Positions 12,601 to 23,966 of a stretch of DNA of 64,000 nt are shown here, in pieces (position 1 is the first letter of the stretch; each line of letters opens with the position of its first letter). Below the pieces are notes generated by a model. That model made no database searches. It saw only the letters and a list, made by a program, of their open reading frames with translations, and had not been told where the DNA came from. The stretch covers positions 10,463,232 to 10,527,231 of the forward strand of contig NC_135561.1 in the NCBI RefSeq assembly GCF_964340395.1. The letters are read 5' to 3'. The position numbers were made by a program, and so were the translations under genes. Origin of the DNA: Glandiceps talaboti (lineage: Eukaryota > Hemichordata > Enteropneusta > Spengelidae).

Positions 12601-13329
12601 GGAAAAAAATGGGCATGAATAAGATATTGAATTATTTTATATCAAATAGATGAAATTCAATATTTTTTTAAAGTTCCAGTTCACTAATTAAAAAATCTAC
12701 TGCAAAATAAACTAAATTTGGAAAACTGGATCATTGTTGATTTTTGTAAAAATTGTTGTCCTCCACACAAATTTCAGATTTTTCAACAACAACATTTTTG
12801 TGTACCTCACAAAATAGTTTACATGTCACAATAAAGATTGCAATCCTCTGTTTTTGGACCAGTTGGGAAAATGTTTTCACCCGCTGTGTCATATTCCCTC
12901 GTATATATTTTGAGATTGCCCCATCTGTGATGTTTAAAGCAGGTGTGATGACAAATGTCTTCTATGTTTATGACGTATACTACATGTACGTAGACTAGAC
13001 TACTAATGGACTATCTTTCCCAATCATTTTCATGCTAGCCGTCAGACCAGAAAGGTGGCCAACCTCAGGTATTTATGAATTCCATGTTCTTACCCCTATG
13101 GTTGGCATTGGCATGTGTAGATCATCACTAATGAAACCTGTTCGATAGACACCTCAATACAATGTAACCTTGCTATTATGAACATGTCAGAGATGTATAT
13201 TGTGTGTAATATTGAAGAGTGTACAACTAGTGAGTCATGTTACGTACTGTTTAAAAACTAGTATCACTTAGACATTGCGTAGGTTATTATCGAAACTATC
13301 GGTATACATCATGTAGAGAGGTTCACTAT

Positions 13330-13890
13330 GCAAGGCTACAGTGTATTTCTGTCAAGACTCTCTGTGTTTATTTGGACACTAAAACCCTGTAATGTGGACA
13401 TATTTGTTTATTTGGATACTAAAATACAAATATGGACATATTTGTTTGTTGTGATACTAAAAATTTCTGATATTGACATATTTTTTTATTTTGATACTAA
13501 CATTCTAATATGGATTCATTTGTTTATGTTGACACTAAAACCTCTATAGTATGGAATTATTTGTTTATTTGGACCCTAAAACTCTGTAATATGGACATAT
13601 TTGTTTATTTTGACGCTAAACCATGGACATGTAACAATGTTTATTTGGACACTAAAACCTGTAATATGGACACATTTTGTTTATTTAGATGCTAAAACCT
13701 CTGTGATATGGACAAGTTTATTTATTTGGACGCTAAGACCTCAAACATGGACATATTTGTTTACTTGGCTTATATTTGAACTCTAAAGCCACTGTAGATT
13801 TTGTAATATGGATGTATCTACTTACATGTATTTGGACACTAAAACTGCCATAAAAGGGATATATTTCTTTATTTGGACACTAAAGCCAAT
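13330..13890. repeat. degenerate minisatellite, approx 40-45-bp unit
   Basis: About twelve copies of a degenerate unit containing GGACATATTTGTTTATTTGG followed by ACACTAAAACC. The open frames across it, rich in Ile, Trp and Leu, are repeat artefacts. Confidence 0.85.
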
Positions 13891-15659
13891 ATGGATAATA
13901 CATGAAGTGTAACTGTCAATCAAGCTATGCAGTTGTTGACTACATTGGCAATGTACATTGTACATCACAATTCTTATATCATATATGCCATGTGAATTGT
14001 GTTTATTTTGCAAATTTTAATCCAAAGTTCTCGATCAAGTTGACTGAGTCACAAAACTAGGACTATATAAGCTGTGTTTATATTCATTTAGTACTAATTT
14101 ATAACAAACGTATCCCCAAATTTGGACATGCCCAAATCTGAAAGTTGATTTTGTTTGCCATCCCTTCTCATATTGAAATGGAATTCTTATTAGCATATGA
14201 AGTCCGCCCAAAGATTGACATAAAATATATTTAATTTTAACTGTCATCAAGAGCAGTAGTCCAAGTAAATTGAATAAATTTTACATTTACTGTATTCATA
14301 TCCATCGACGTTTAATACATGTATAAAAATATATTCAGATAAACAGTTTAATAAAAAATTGATAAGTCGATGACTTCTGACATTTTGGCTTCGAATGACA
14401 AATTTGATAAATGTTTAGATTATTTGGAATAATCAGCTTCATTTCGAAAAATTACTGAATTACAACTGACTTTTTGTAAATGTTCACATATTACATGTAT
14501 TTATCAGCCAATTACAAATTGATTATTAAAATTACAAATTATGTATTAAATTATTATTATATTACAAATTATGTAACTATGCAATTTTAGTTTACAAATA
14601 ACTAAAATTACTATATCATTTCTTAACAGAGTGGGTGATATTATTGCCATCCATTATCAACTAATTCTTATAATATCAAATATGATTTTATATCAATCCA
14701 GTTCAATTTTCAGACTAATTTGGTTATAACTGAATAATATATTTTTTAACATTAAATTTTCAAAACCATGTGTTTTGGTGTCAGCCATGTTGAGTATGAC
14801 TTTGAGTTAAAAAAACATAATTTTTTGATAATTTCTTTGTAAATAAATAATATTAGTGTTTGGTTTATTTTTTATGTTCTAACTAAGTATTGTGTTTGGA
14901 AAAAAAAAATCCATTTTTTATGACACAATATATCCATACCAGCGGAGGTTTTAGTATAGTAGTGTCTGAAGCTGGCTGGTCGACTTGGTAACCATTTTCT
15001 TGATATAGTTGCCAGGATGACCATAATACCATGGTGACAAAGGTTTTAAGATTGTTCAATTACAAATTTGACAACTCGATCCATAAAAAAGTGTCTGAAA
15101 AACTAGGTGTCTCAATATAAACAGGTTTCATTACTACCATCAAGTACATACAGTACATGATACCCCTGTAGACACAGTACCATTGTGTTGGTTATTTTAG
15201 TATTGTGCATGTTTTTATTCTGTACATGTATGTGTACGTTGTCAAGGGGCTTGAAAATGTATGGTACTACCATTGCATCTACACCTTCCTGGACTGATGT
15301 TAGCCGCATTGTAGAATTTTTGCAATCACTGCAGAACTTTAGACTAATCTTGTGTATCCTTGTTTAACTGAACAACGGTTTACCAGTGGCAGACATTTGA
15401 AAATTTCTTCTCGGTGCCAACATGTCTACAATTTATGATAGAAACTAGTTAATCCCAGACTGATCTTTGTCTGTCTGGACAAAATTCTTTGTGACATTTT
15501 GCTACATGTTATTGTCTGGCTCCACAAATTCTGACTAGCATTGCTACATTTTATCATTTGGTGTAACAAATTAATGTACAATTGATACATTTTAATCCTT
15601 TTATAGGTGTAGATAAACTAAAAGTAGCCCATGCAATGAAAATGTACTGTAATGTTATC

Positions 15660-16075
15660 AAGATTTTTGTCCGTTTGCAAAACTACAGTGATTTTCACAC
15701 TACCGTACAGCTTTTCTGTTTGATACAACCACGCAGAAACCAATAAGAAACTGGACATACTACACTTTAAGAAAGCAAGATTGAATGACTACAGTTTCTT
15801 GCTACATTTTGTCTCAAGTGAAATGAACTATGCATGCCACCATAGAGACTTTAAGTGAACATTGCCTTCTTCAAGTTTTTGATACTAAGAAAAACATTGG
15901 CGTCTGAATGATGTCTGCATGGAGTTGAAATACATTTAAATGGTTTATTTCATTTAGACTAAATGTAGCAAAACATGCGATCTTGATATTGAAGTGTGGC
16001 ATATGCACTTTCTTGTTGGTTTCTGCATAACAGTATTGTGAAATTCACTGTAACAACTTTCACACTTGGCACATT
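15660..16075. mobile_element. long foldback (MITE-like) element
   Basis: A left arm (about 15686-15835) and right arm (about 15945-16060) are imperfect reverse complements. They share GCAGAAACCAATAAGAAA with TTTCTTGTTGGTTTCTGC, and CTTGCTACATTTTGTCT with AGACTAAATGTAGCAAAA. The spacer is about 110 bp. There is no transposase. This is consistent with a non-autonomous foldback DNA transposon; target-site duplication not resolved. Confidence 0.65.
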
Positions 16076-16520
16076 TGTCTACATTGCATGGTGAGTCAAC
16101 ACAATAACATTTTCAAATGGCCACCACTGTTAAACTGTTGTCCAGAGTGAAGCAAAATCTAGATAAGTTTTACGGAGGTTGTATTATTCCTGATTATCAC
16201 ATTGAAATGGTTATGATGTCAACAACTGACTTGATTTACATGCAATCTGACAATAAATATTCCATGTTTATAAACAGTATGTACATTTGACCATCACCTA
16301 AGTCCTTCAGAGTGTGGTAGTACATGTACAGTTATGTGTAATTGAATAGCTTGATGCTATCAAGGTAAAGGGAAACAACGGTGGAGCAGATTTTATCTCA
16401 GCTGCCTTTCTTTAAGCTTAGGGATCAAGAAATGTCATTTTCACCAATTCAACATTGTGTGACTTCCCTAAAATACATCCAGATGGGCAAATCTGGCCTA
16501 GAAGAGGTCTGCTGAATAGT

Positions 16521-16664
16521 GTGACAAGGCATTCTGGGAAACACTGCAAAGTTAGGAGCTTTGGATCTCTTTGATCAATAGCCTCAGCATTGTTAAGGGC
16601 AAGGATTACCGTATATGAGATTTGAAGATCCTAAATGTGTTTGTTTCCCAGAATTCTGTGTTAC
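16521..16664. mobile_element. 144-bp palindromic MITE-like element
   Basis: The left end GTGACAAGGCATTCTGGGAA and the right end TTCCCAGAATTCTGTGTTAC are imperfect reverse complements. Homology continues inward about 40 bp on each side. No coding capacity. Confidence 0.6.
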
Positions 16665-17317
16665 AGTATACAGTGGGACCTTCCTTAATAGCCAGATTAA
16701 CCAGATTTGATAAAGTTCTCTATTTTAGAGAAGTCACATGATATCACAGCACTGACAGAAAGTAACTTTTCTCGGACTGTTCCCAAAGCATACCGGAATA
16801 CTGAAGATAAAATCAGCTTCACTTTTGAACCTCTTTAACTGGAAGTAAAAATTATAAAATGTAATCTTGAGTTAGAGTTGTAATTTTATCATTTGATTAT
16901 CCCTCTCGTATATAGTATATTGTTATCTTTATTTGGTATGATTTAGCGTGACCAAAAATGAACTTTTGAGATCCTAGTAATGTGTTGATTTTTGGGGTAT
17001 TTAAATTTGTTGTCACAATGTTACATAATGTACAAACAAGTGTTGTCCAGATGTACCCGTACTTAATATGTAAATACAGATGTAGTATTTGCATGTTGTG
17101 ATGGTGGTGGTGAGTGTACAGAGGAAATTACAAACTACCTGTGTGCCCTACAAATTCGAATAACAGGCAAAATGATAAAAACTGGATTTTTGTGTAAGTC
17201 ACAATGTAGTAAGAGACAGATGCATACCAAATTTTGGTGGGTCATAGAAATTCCTGTGCATCAATGGTGGGTCACATTGACTTACATGTAGAGGACAAAC
17301 TATCCACTCCTATTACC

Positions 17318-17640
17318 TAGTCGTGGTTACCCAGACTGTCACCGCTGGGGGCTTTGCCGCTGGGGCTCCCCAAGCGAGAGTCTGGGGAAACGAGAGTTCA
17401 ACTCGCTAGCTCAGGAAGTAGCTTCTAGAACAGTGCATGTTGGGAATACAAGTTGTCATTTCTCAAGTGAGTGATACATTTTAACAACAACAAACAGGTC
17501 TCGTAAGCCCATTTGTTATGACATGGAAGAAATGTACTGTGTGACTTCTGGCTTGTGGTAGTTGAAACGTGGTTTCCCCAGACTTTGCGGTCTCGTAGAA
17601 GAGCCCCCCCAGCAGTGAGAGTCTGGGTAACCGAGACTAA
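17318..17640. mobile_element. hAT-like MITE, copy 1, with perfect 8-bp target duplication
   Basis: The element is 323 bp with terminal inverted repeats: it begins TAGTCGTGGTTACCCAGACT and ends with the near-complement AGTCTGGGTAACCGAGACTAA. It is flanked on both sides by CTATTACC (17310-17317 and 17641-17648). Subterminal inverted copies of GTCTGGGGAAAC / GTTTCCCCAGAC lie inside. An 8-bp target duplication is the hallmark of the hAT superfamily. Copies 2 and 3 of the family are in later introns. Confidence 0.85.
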
Positions 17641-18699
17641 CTATTACCAGGCAACTCACTGCCTGATTACAAGATCAATTCTCGTCACCTGAAATAGCAT
17701 TTTACCACCTAGGAATGTCCTAAAATTAACAATCATTCAAAATCATTCAATTTCTTTGTCAACACTATGACTTCCATTTCACACACTGTAAACACTTGTG
17801 AGATTAAGTTAATCTTTTTCTATATTAACCCTCTAGCATTGAGGTTCATTGTAAAATGCTTTTTTATGTGACCAAATTTTTTTTATGTCAACAAGTGTTC
17901 TACTTTCATGATGATAATATATAATGCTTTTTCATGTACCAAGATTTTGTTAAATCAACAAGTGTTACATGAAGTGATACGAATATTGTAGAGGGAGACC
18001 AGCTCAAAATAATAGTTTTGTATATATCTACAATATTCAGAAATTTTTTTCTGTAGTTTTCAATTGTTAATTTTGCATGTCCAGAACTTGTAAAATATTT
18101 TAAATTTTTTGATAAGGTCAATGATGCGCTGAGCATTTGGGATTTTTCTGTTTATCAGAAGCAACTGCAAATTTTGTGCCAATATTTAAAAAGATGGAAA
18201 ACATGTATTCATTCATATATTTTCAGGTTCCCATAAAAACAGATCTTGATGCCATAATTTTCAATATCAGAATAGAAATAATGTCTTTCTTTTATGTATC
18301 GTCATTTCCACAGCTTACACTGTTCAAATATTTTTCACTTTTCATAGAACAATAATGGCATATAATTTTCAATATCAAAAATAGCCCATTGCCAATATCA
18401 AAAAAAGAAATTTTTCATTTATTCATTGTCGTTCTCATACTATTTGCTGTTCAAATATTTTGAAGTAACTGATTAAAGAATATGACACACAGTTCAGGCA
18501 TTCCCTGTTTGTTAGCAACAAAAGCTAAATTGTCTAGCAAACAATGGTGGTGTATTAATAGTACTTGCCATTCATGCAGTTAGTGTGAAGTCGACTAGTG
18601 ACGTCACGTAGACAGGATACCGGAATTGTTTAAAGCATAGGGAAAACACCCTACTGACGTCATCAGGCAAACTAAATAAGGGAAAGATGTAAACAAGTA

Positions 18700-19175
18700 C
18701 TTGTAGATACATGAAGGCCTACGTAACGGACATTTTATCGTTAGCGTTCTCTGCTTTTCAAAAAAAAAGAAACTCTCATTCATAGGTAATTAATATTTAA
18801 TGTAGATACATGAAGACCTACGTATGTATGTTCTTTCGTATGCGTTCTGTTCTTTACAAAAAAAGTAACCCAAATTCCTAGGTATTTCATATTCAATGTA
18901 GGTATATGAATTCGACCTATGTTGGTACGTATGTATGTTTTTTCGTTTGCATTCTCTGCTTTACGAAAAAAGAAACCCAAATTAAGAGGTAATTAATATT
19001 CAACGTAGATACATGAAGACTTACGTATGTATGTTTTTCGTTTGCGGTCTCTGCTTTTCAAAAAAAAGAAACCCAAATTCAGAGGTAATTACATAAGAGT
19101 TAGTTAATATTCATTGTAGTTGAAGACCTACATGCATGTAATAAATTTGTCGTTTGCAGTTTCTGATCTATGAAA
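18700..19175. repeat. tandem array, approx 100-bp unit, five copies
   Basis: Units begin near 18702, 18800, 18898, 19006 and 19118. Each has TAGATACATGAAGACCTACG, TATGTATGTT, TTTCGTTTGC, TCTCTGCTTT, AAAAAAGAAACCCAAATT and GGTAATTAATATTCA. The ends are diverged. No gene or transposon end recognised. Confidence 0.85.
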
Positions 19176-19924
19176 AATGAATGTATGGGGAGGGCGGGGG
19201 GGGATGGGTTTAGTCAGATTTTCGAGCACTACATTTTGCACATTGTTTTCCCCTGAACGAGGGTATGCCAGATCACATTCTAAATTAACACCCAGCGGAC
19301 TCAAGTTTCTCTCCCTCTTCCTAGTCTGTAAGTGGTAACTATAGAAGGTATTACTGAATGTTTCTTAGCCCTCTTGTGAAAAGATGCTAGGAAGAATATT
19401 GCACTCTGTTGTTTACATGTAATGTATCATGCCTTCAGTGATTGTTTAGCCATGATGCAGGGATAATAGCACAATACACATGACTTGGGTTCTTTAAAAG
19501 TACTAGTGGTAAATATTATAAGTCATGTATTGTTGAGTACAACAGCATTCATTTATATGTGCATGCAGTACATGTGATATTCACAGTGCATGATGTGAGT
19601 GTTTTATGTGCTGTACAGCTCCAGAATCAGTTCAAATTTCCAAGTCTGGTGTTTGTTTGTCCTGTTAACTCAGGGCTAACCTGCATACGTACACATGGGG
19701 AATGTTGCAGGCACAATTATACCTTTTTGCTCAATATAATTAATACCAGCCTGGTGCTCACACTTAACTTTCCCGATGTTAATTAAACCTGTTTCTAGCA
19801 GGGTCAGCAAGTGATTCTTCAACTATACTGTATAATACAGGTATCCAACTCCAGGTGTACAAATTGAAAATAGGTCAAGCCCCAGACAAATCCCACCATT
19901 AAGTGTAGTGTTTCGGGCCTCAAA

Positions 19925-20000
19925 AGCTATCTTCAAACAGCACTCCTAGTGGCTAAACTATGCAATCTTTTGTCTTTCTGATAACTGGCACATGGTAAAT
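19925..20000 (-). repeat. dispersed repeat (three copies in window), inverted copy
   Basis: The reverse complement reads GTTATCAGAAAGACAAAAGA followed by a TAGTTTAGCCACTAGGAGTG block. It matches segments at 34935-34995 and 35497-35556, which lie on the + strand. Element boundaries were not resolved. Confidence 0.65.
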
Positions 20001-20547
20001 TCAATTTTTTTGTGTGATGGATTTCAAACTTCCATGCAAATAAATTTAATTTACTTGTGTAAACCTTTGAGTTATAAAACAGTGTGCCCCGTCATCTTGT
20101 GAAATTATCTGGTAAATGAAAATTCTGTTGATTTTCCAGTTATGGGTAAAGTTAATTTTTGTGATGCTATGCTTTCATTTTCATGGAAATTCAGAAAATA
20201 GATGGTCATTCATTGGTCACTTTCAGATAATATGATATTCCGGGAACATATAATTATATATATGCCATACATTTCAACATTGTGCTTTAAGGTGACGTTC
20301 TTGCACAAAGTAACTGTAGAGGGCGCTAGGCATATTAAATTGTTTGTTCATCGTCAACAACATGATGTTATGCAAAGTCACTTAGAAGAAAATTTATAGT
20401 ATGGGTTGTCCTAAGAAAATACAAAATAGTTAACTTTGAGAATATACATGTTTTGATTTTGAGATTAATTAATGAAGATGAAAACTGTAGTCATTTGAAT
20501 ACAGTGCAATAGATGTACTATGCATGTACATTCATTTGAAGTTAGAA

Positions 20548-20677
20548 TTAGAAATTGAATGCCAAAGACAGTTGGAAGTGGAACGTCAACAGGAACTTGA
20601 ACGGCAACGAGAGCAGGAAAGACAGCGAGAAATCGAGAGACAACAACGGGAAATTGAAATACAGTGACAGCATGATG
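20548..20677 (+). pseudogene. RIMS: 130-bp duplicated shard of the next RIM exon
   Basis: Aligns without gaps to 22311-22440 inside the large RIM exon. I count four differences over 130 bp, all transitions; three of the four are CpG decay (CpG to TpG or CpA). One turns a CGA codon into TGA, an in-frame stop. It lies in the preceding intron, lacks splice sites and cannot extend the protein. The source codes for the Glu/Arg/Gln-rich helix. Confidence 0.9.
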
Positions 20678-20679
20678 AA

Positions 20680-20812
20680 TTTTAGAAAGTTGACAAAGTT
20701 TACGACTGGAATAACCTTTTTAGGCTCTGATAATGTTATCCAGGTTTTTATTGCTAAATCCACATACTGTGACATTTTAATTTGCAGGTACTATGGGTAT
20801 GCAAAATATTGC
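20680..20812 (+). pseudogene. RIMS: duplicated intron tail plus 5' edge of RIM exon (decoy acceptor)
   Basis: TTTGCAGGTACTATGGGTAT followed by GCAA is identical at about 20783-20806 and at the true exon start near 21249. The upstream TAGAAAGTTGACAAAGTTTA also resembles the true intron tail at 21162 (CAGAAAGTGAAAAAGTTTA). After GCAA the decoy diverges and hits a stop within about ten codons, so use of its acceptor would truncate the zinc finger. Confidence 0.8.
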
Positions 20813-20835
20813 TCAATAAGTTATGACACTGTCTT

Positions 20836-21138
20836 GTAATTGAGCATTCAGTTTTCGAAGTTAGATGCAAACTAAATTTATTGGTCTTCAGTGTGATAGA
20901 TTTACACAAATAGGTGATAGCGGTTCCTCTGTTGTGGGATTCTAATCACCCTGTGATCAAGATAGTGTAAACATTGGAAGTTCCAAAATACTACAGTACA
21001 GGTTTATGGAACTTGAACTCTCTCTACTGAGACTATAATTAAACGAACGTCCATTCAGTAACTCATTACAGTTGTACCAACATGTTGTGACAATAGTTTT
21101 AGTCTGTGTCTATCTTAGAAAACTGAATGCTCAATTAC
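20836..21138. mobile_element. 303-bp MITE with 37-bp terminal inverted repeats
   Basis: The left arm begins GTAATTGAGCATTCAGTTTTC. The right arm is its reverse complement, ending at about 21138. Arms remain complementary for about 37 bp with a few mismatches. The interior segment GGTGATAGCGGTTCC...ATCACCCTGTGATCAA is related to 26095-26160, so a second member sits at 26007-26387. The element lies between the decoy exon start and the true exon. Confidence 0.75.
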
Positions 21139-21254
21139 CAGACTAATAATTTGATTTCAGAAAGTGAAAAAGTTTAGAATTGAAAAAAATAAGTTGTTTC
21201 AAGTTTTATTAGTGTGGAATTTCATCTGTAATACTTTGGTTTCGTGATTTGCAG

Positions 21255-23133
21255 GTACTATGGGTATGCAATATATGTCGGAAGAAACAAGAGATCATAA
21301 CAAGAAGTGGACAATGGATTCAAACTGAGAAAGGCAAACAAATGGATTCACCATCAGGAAGTGAAACAGCTTCACTTGTCAGTACTAAAGATTCAGATCA
21401 TCAGAGACTGAATGATGGTTCACGGGGCAGTGACAAAGAAAATATACCCAAAGGTGCTCCCAGTCAAGGTCCTCGGGGACGTGAACTTAAACGTCAATAC
21501 TCTATGAATAAAGACGAAAGTCGTAGAGAAAGGACACCTGATTCAAGAGATCCACGCGATATTCGTGGGGACCCACGGAGGAATGAACATTGGAGGGGTT
21601 CCCACGGAGATGTTCACGCACAAAGGGAATATGATGAGAGAACTCGTAGTCATTCAAGGTCATCTTCCAGACACCCTCCTGATGATGTGCATTATAATTC
21701 TGATCATTCAGAAAGGCAATACCCAATGCATCCACGAGATCGTAGTCGCGATAAGTACGGTAGATACCCCGATGATAGGGGTAGACATATTGACAGAGAC
21801 AGGCTGCCTCCTGAGAGGGGTAGGTCGTACACGCCTGACCGGGATCGGCATAGATATGAACGCGATAGGTTTTCAGATTCGGAGAGGAGCTATGCAGATA
21901 GTGAACGGGCCTATGCAGGATCTAGGGAAAGACTTCGTGACGATCGCAGCTATGCAGACCAAAGGCGATATGACAGGCACTCAGCTGAGTCCGATAAAAG
22001 TAGGCGGCTTAATGATAACATGCCTCAAGACAGACCTCCTTCAGCTCATAGTGATTTACAGTCACCAAACTCTAGGTATTTATCAGAAAGACGATTAAGC
22101 AATGACAGTGTGAGATCTGAGAGTGATTATTCAAGAGGTGGACGCGACAGGTCCATTCGGATGCAACATGAACGAGAGCAAAGGGAGCGAGAGCGGGAAC
22201 AACGGCAGCATGAACAGGAATTAGAAAGAGAGCATCAAATAGAAATGGAAAGACAACGTGAAAGAGAAATTGAACATCAAAGACAGTTAGAGCTTGAACG
22301 CCAAAGACAATTAGAAATTGAACGCCAAAGACAGTTGGAAGTGGAACGTCAACAGGAACTTGAACGGCAACGAGAGCAGGAAAGACAGCGAGAAATCGAG
22401 AGACAACAACGGGAAATTGAAATGCAGCGACAGCGTGATGCAGAGAGACAACGGGAGTTGGAATTGCAACGAGAATTGGAAATACAAAGACAATTAGAAA
22501 TTGAACGGCAGCATCAACAGAGGGATTTAGAACGTCAACGACAAGCAGATATGGAACGTCAACGACAAATAGAATTAGAACGAAACAGGGAATTAGAACG
22601 GGAAAGACAACGAGCAAGTGACATTCCAAGGCCTTCTGCTGGTGACCGGGACAGACACAGCCGACCTCATGACCTGGATTACTCTAAACATTCCGAACAT
22701 TCTCGGACTGGACGAGAATTTGACCAATCACACGGTCAACTTCCCCGACCAGCCCCTAGGCATAGCATTACTGTAGAAGATGTGGATAATAAGAAACGTA
22801 GTCCCACACGACAACGGGAGCTGGCGGAGAGCAGGACTCTTCAAGATGCTTCCCAATATAGACAACACTTAGATCCTAGCTCAGCGGCAATGAGAAAGTC
22901 GCGACGAGACACGTCAAGAAAATCTGATGCAATGATGATCAGGAATGACTCTTTAAGCTCTGATCAGTCAGAATGTGTGAGACCCCCACCTCCTAAACCT
23001 CATAAACACAAGAAAGGTTCACGTAAAGCCAGGCAGTTTTCGTTGAGTAGCTCAGAAGAAGAAATCAGATCAACACCAGAATGTACCAGCTGTGAAGATG
23101 TGGAGATTGAAAGCGAAAGTGTCAGTGAAAAAG
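21255..23133 (+). CDS. RIMS: RIM large exon: second half of zinc finger and long linker
   Basis: The acceptor is TTTGCAG before 21255 and the donor is AAAAAG|GTAAAG at 23134. It is 1,879 bp, phase 0 in and phase 1 out. Residues 1-18 complete the zinc finger with CNIC (Cys 5 and 8). Residues 19-23 are SGQWI, where vertebrate RIMs have SGAWF. An Arg/Ser/Asp-rich disordered stretch follows, then at residues about 303-454 a continuous Glu/Arg/Gln-rich helix (ERQRQLEIERQRQ-type repeats). The end is highly conserved with RIM2: QHLDPSSA, RNDSLSSDQSE, RPPPPKPHK, RQFSLSSSEEE and VEIESESVSEKG. KRQYS (about 79-83) and ARQFS (about 592-596) are basophilic-kinase-like sites. The last conserved block feeds either of two alternative exons. 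Confidence 0.97.
22161..22618 (+). other. region coding for an approx 150-residue Glu/Arg/Gln charged helix
   Basis: Within the large RIM exon the protein alternates E, R and Q with regularly spaced L and I, as ERQRQLE and ELERQ heptad-like units. This predicts a single alpha-helix or coiled coil. The DNA is correspondingly purine-rich and internally repetitive. It interrupts the otherwise RIM-like disordered linker and is the source of the 130-bp duplicate at 20548. Confidence 0.8.
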
Positions 23134-23575
23134 GTAAAGTCAAACATTCAGTTTAATTTTCTAAATACATGGATATGTGCAAACTCTTTGAGGTTTCAGT
23201 ATGTATGTTTTATGTATAGAAGACTGATGTGATAGTGTGTATCAAATTGCCGAGTGATGTATGGTATGTGTTGTTTTGGAGACATCTGTTTATGTGCACA
23301 TCATGGTCCAACATGATAAAAACCTTGCCAGTAAACTATTGATACTCAAACAGAACTTTGTTTCAGAGCAGAAATGTACATGATTTATATATACAGAAAA
23401 AGTTTTTCAAAGTGTGGGTTTATTTATTTACAAGTTTATGCACTATAAATTTATGTATAGATCTACAATGTATTTGGGTTTTCAAAAGTTTGAATGGTTA
23501 ATTTTTAGGATGATTTTTCACATTTCAGCTCAATATGATAATTGTTTTTGATTACATGTACAGAAATATGTACAT

Positions 23576-23578
<3 letters not shown>

Positions 23579-23640
<62 letters not shown>

Positions 23641-23652
23641 TGGTGTGTGTGT
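23579..23652. repeat. GT dinucleotide microsatellite
   Basis: Near-perfect GT run of about 74 bp with single interruptions near its end. Frames across it are artefacts. Confidence 0.95.
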
Positions 23653-23689
23653 AAATAAATAATTGTAATTGTGTGTGCACATACATACA

Positions 23690-23966
23690 TGTACATCTGT
23701 CTGTATAGCTATCTGTATGTGTGTATGTATGTATGTATGTATATGTATGTATGTGTGTGTTTATGTATGTATGTATGTGTATGTATGTATGTATGTATGT
23801 ATGTATGTATGTATGTATGTATGTACGTACGTACGTACGTACGTATGTACATACGTATGTACGTGTATGCACGTGTGTGTGTATGTATGCATGTATGTAT
23901 AATGTATGCATGTACGTATATATATGCACGTATATATATGCACGTATGTATGTATGTATTGGGTAT
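23690..23966. repeat. GTAT/TACG tetranucleotide microsatellite
   Basis: GTAT tetramers with an inner GTAC-rich block (about 23822-23846) and a degenerate end. Overlapping frames on both strands are repeat translations. Confidence 0.95.

Larger units (their letters stand above)
5344..21254 (+). other. 15.9-kb intron splitting the zinc finger
   Basis: This intron is phase 0 and joins LRSNK to VLWVC. Individually listed contents include minisatellites at 5361-5604, 7136-9160, 13330-13890 and 18700-19175, simple repeats at 10460-10900, a LINE 3' end at 11235-11330, tandem duplications at 12006-12600, foldback elements at 15660-16075, 16521-16664, 17318-17640 and 20836-21138, and exon-derived shards at 20548-20812. 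The stretch 5610-7130 shows only AT-rich sequence with weak approximately 75-bp periodicity around 5990-6310. In 9160-10450, 13890-15600 and 19175-19900 I see nothing more than scattered AT-rich sequence. Confidence 0.85.

Noticed and set aside
21565-22629. Other-frame open frames over the large RIM exon on both strands
   Set aside because: Shadows of the repetitive, purine-rich coding frame. Only the +21255 frame matches RIM.
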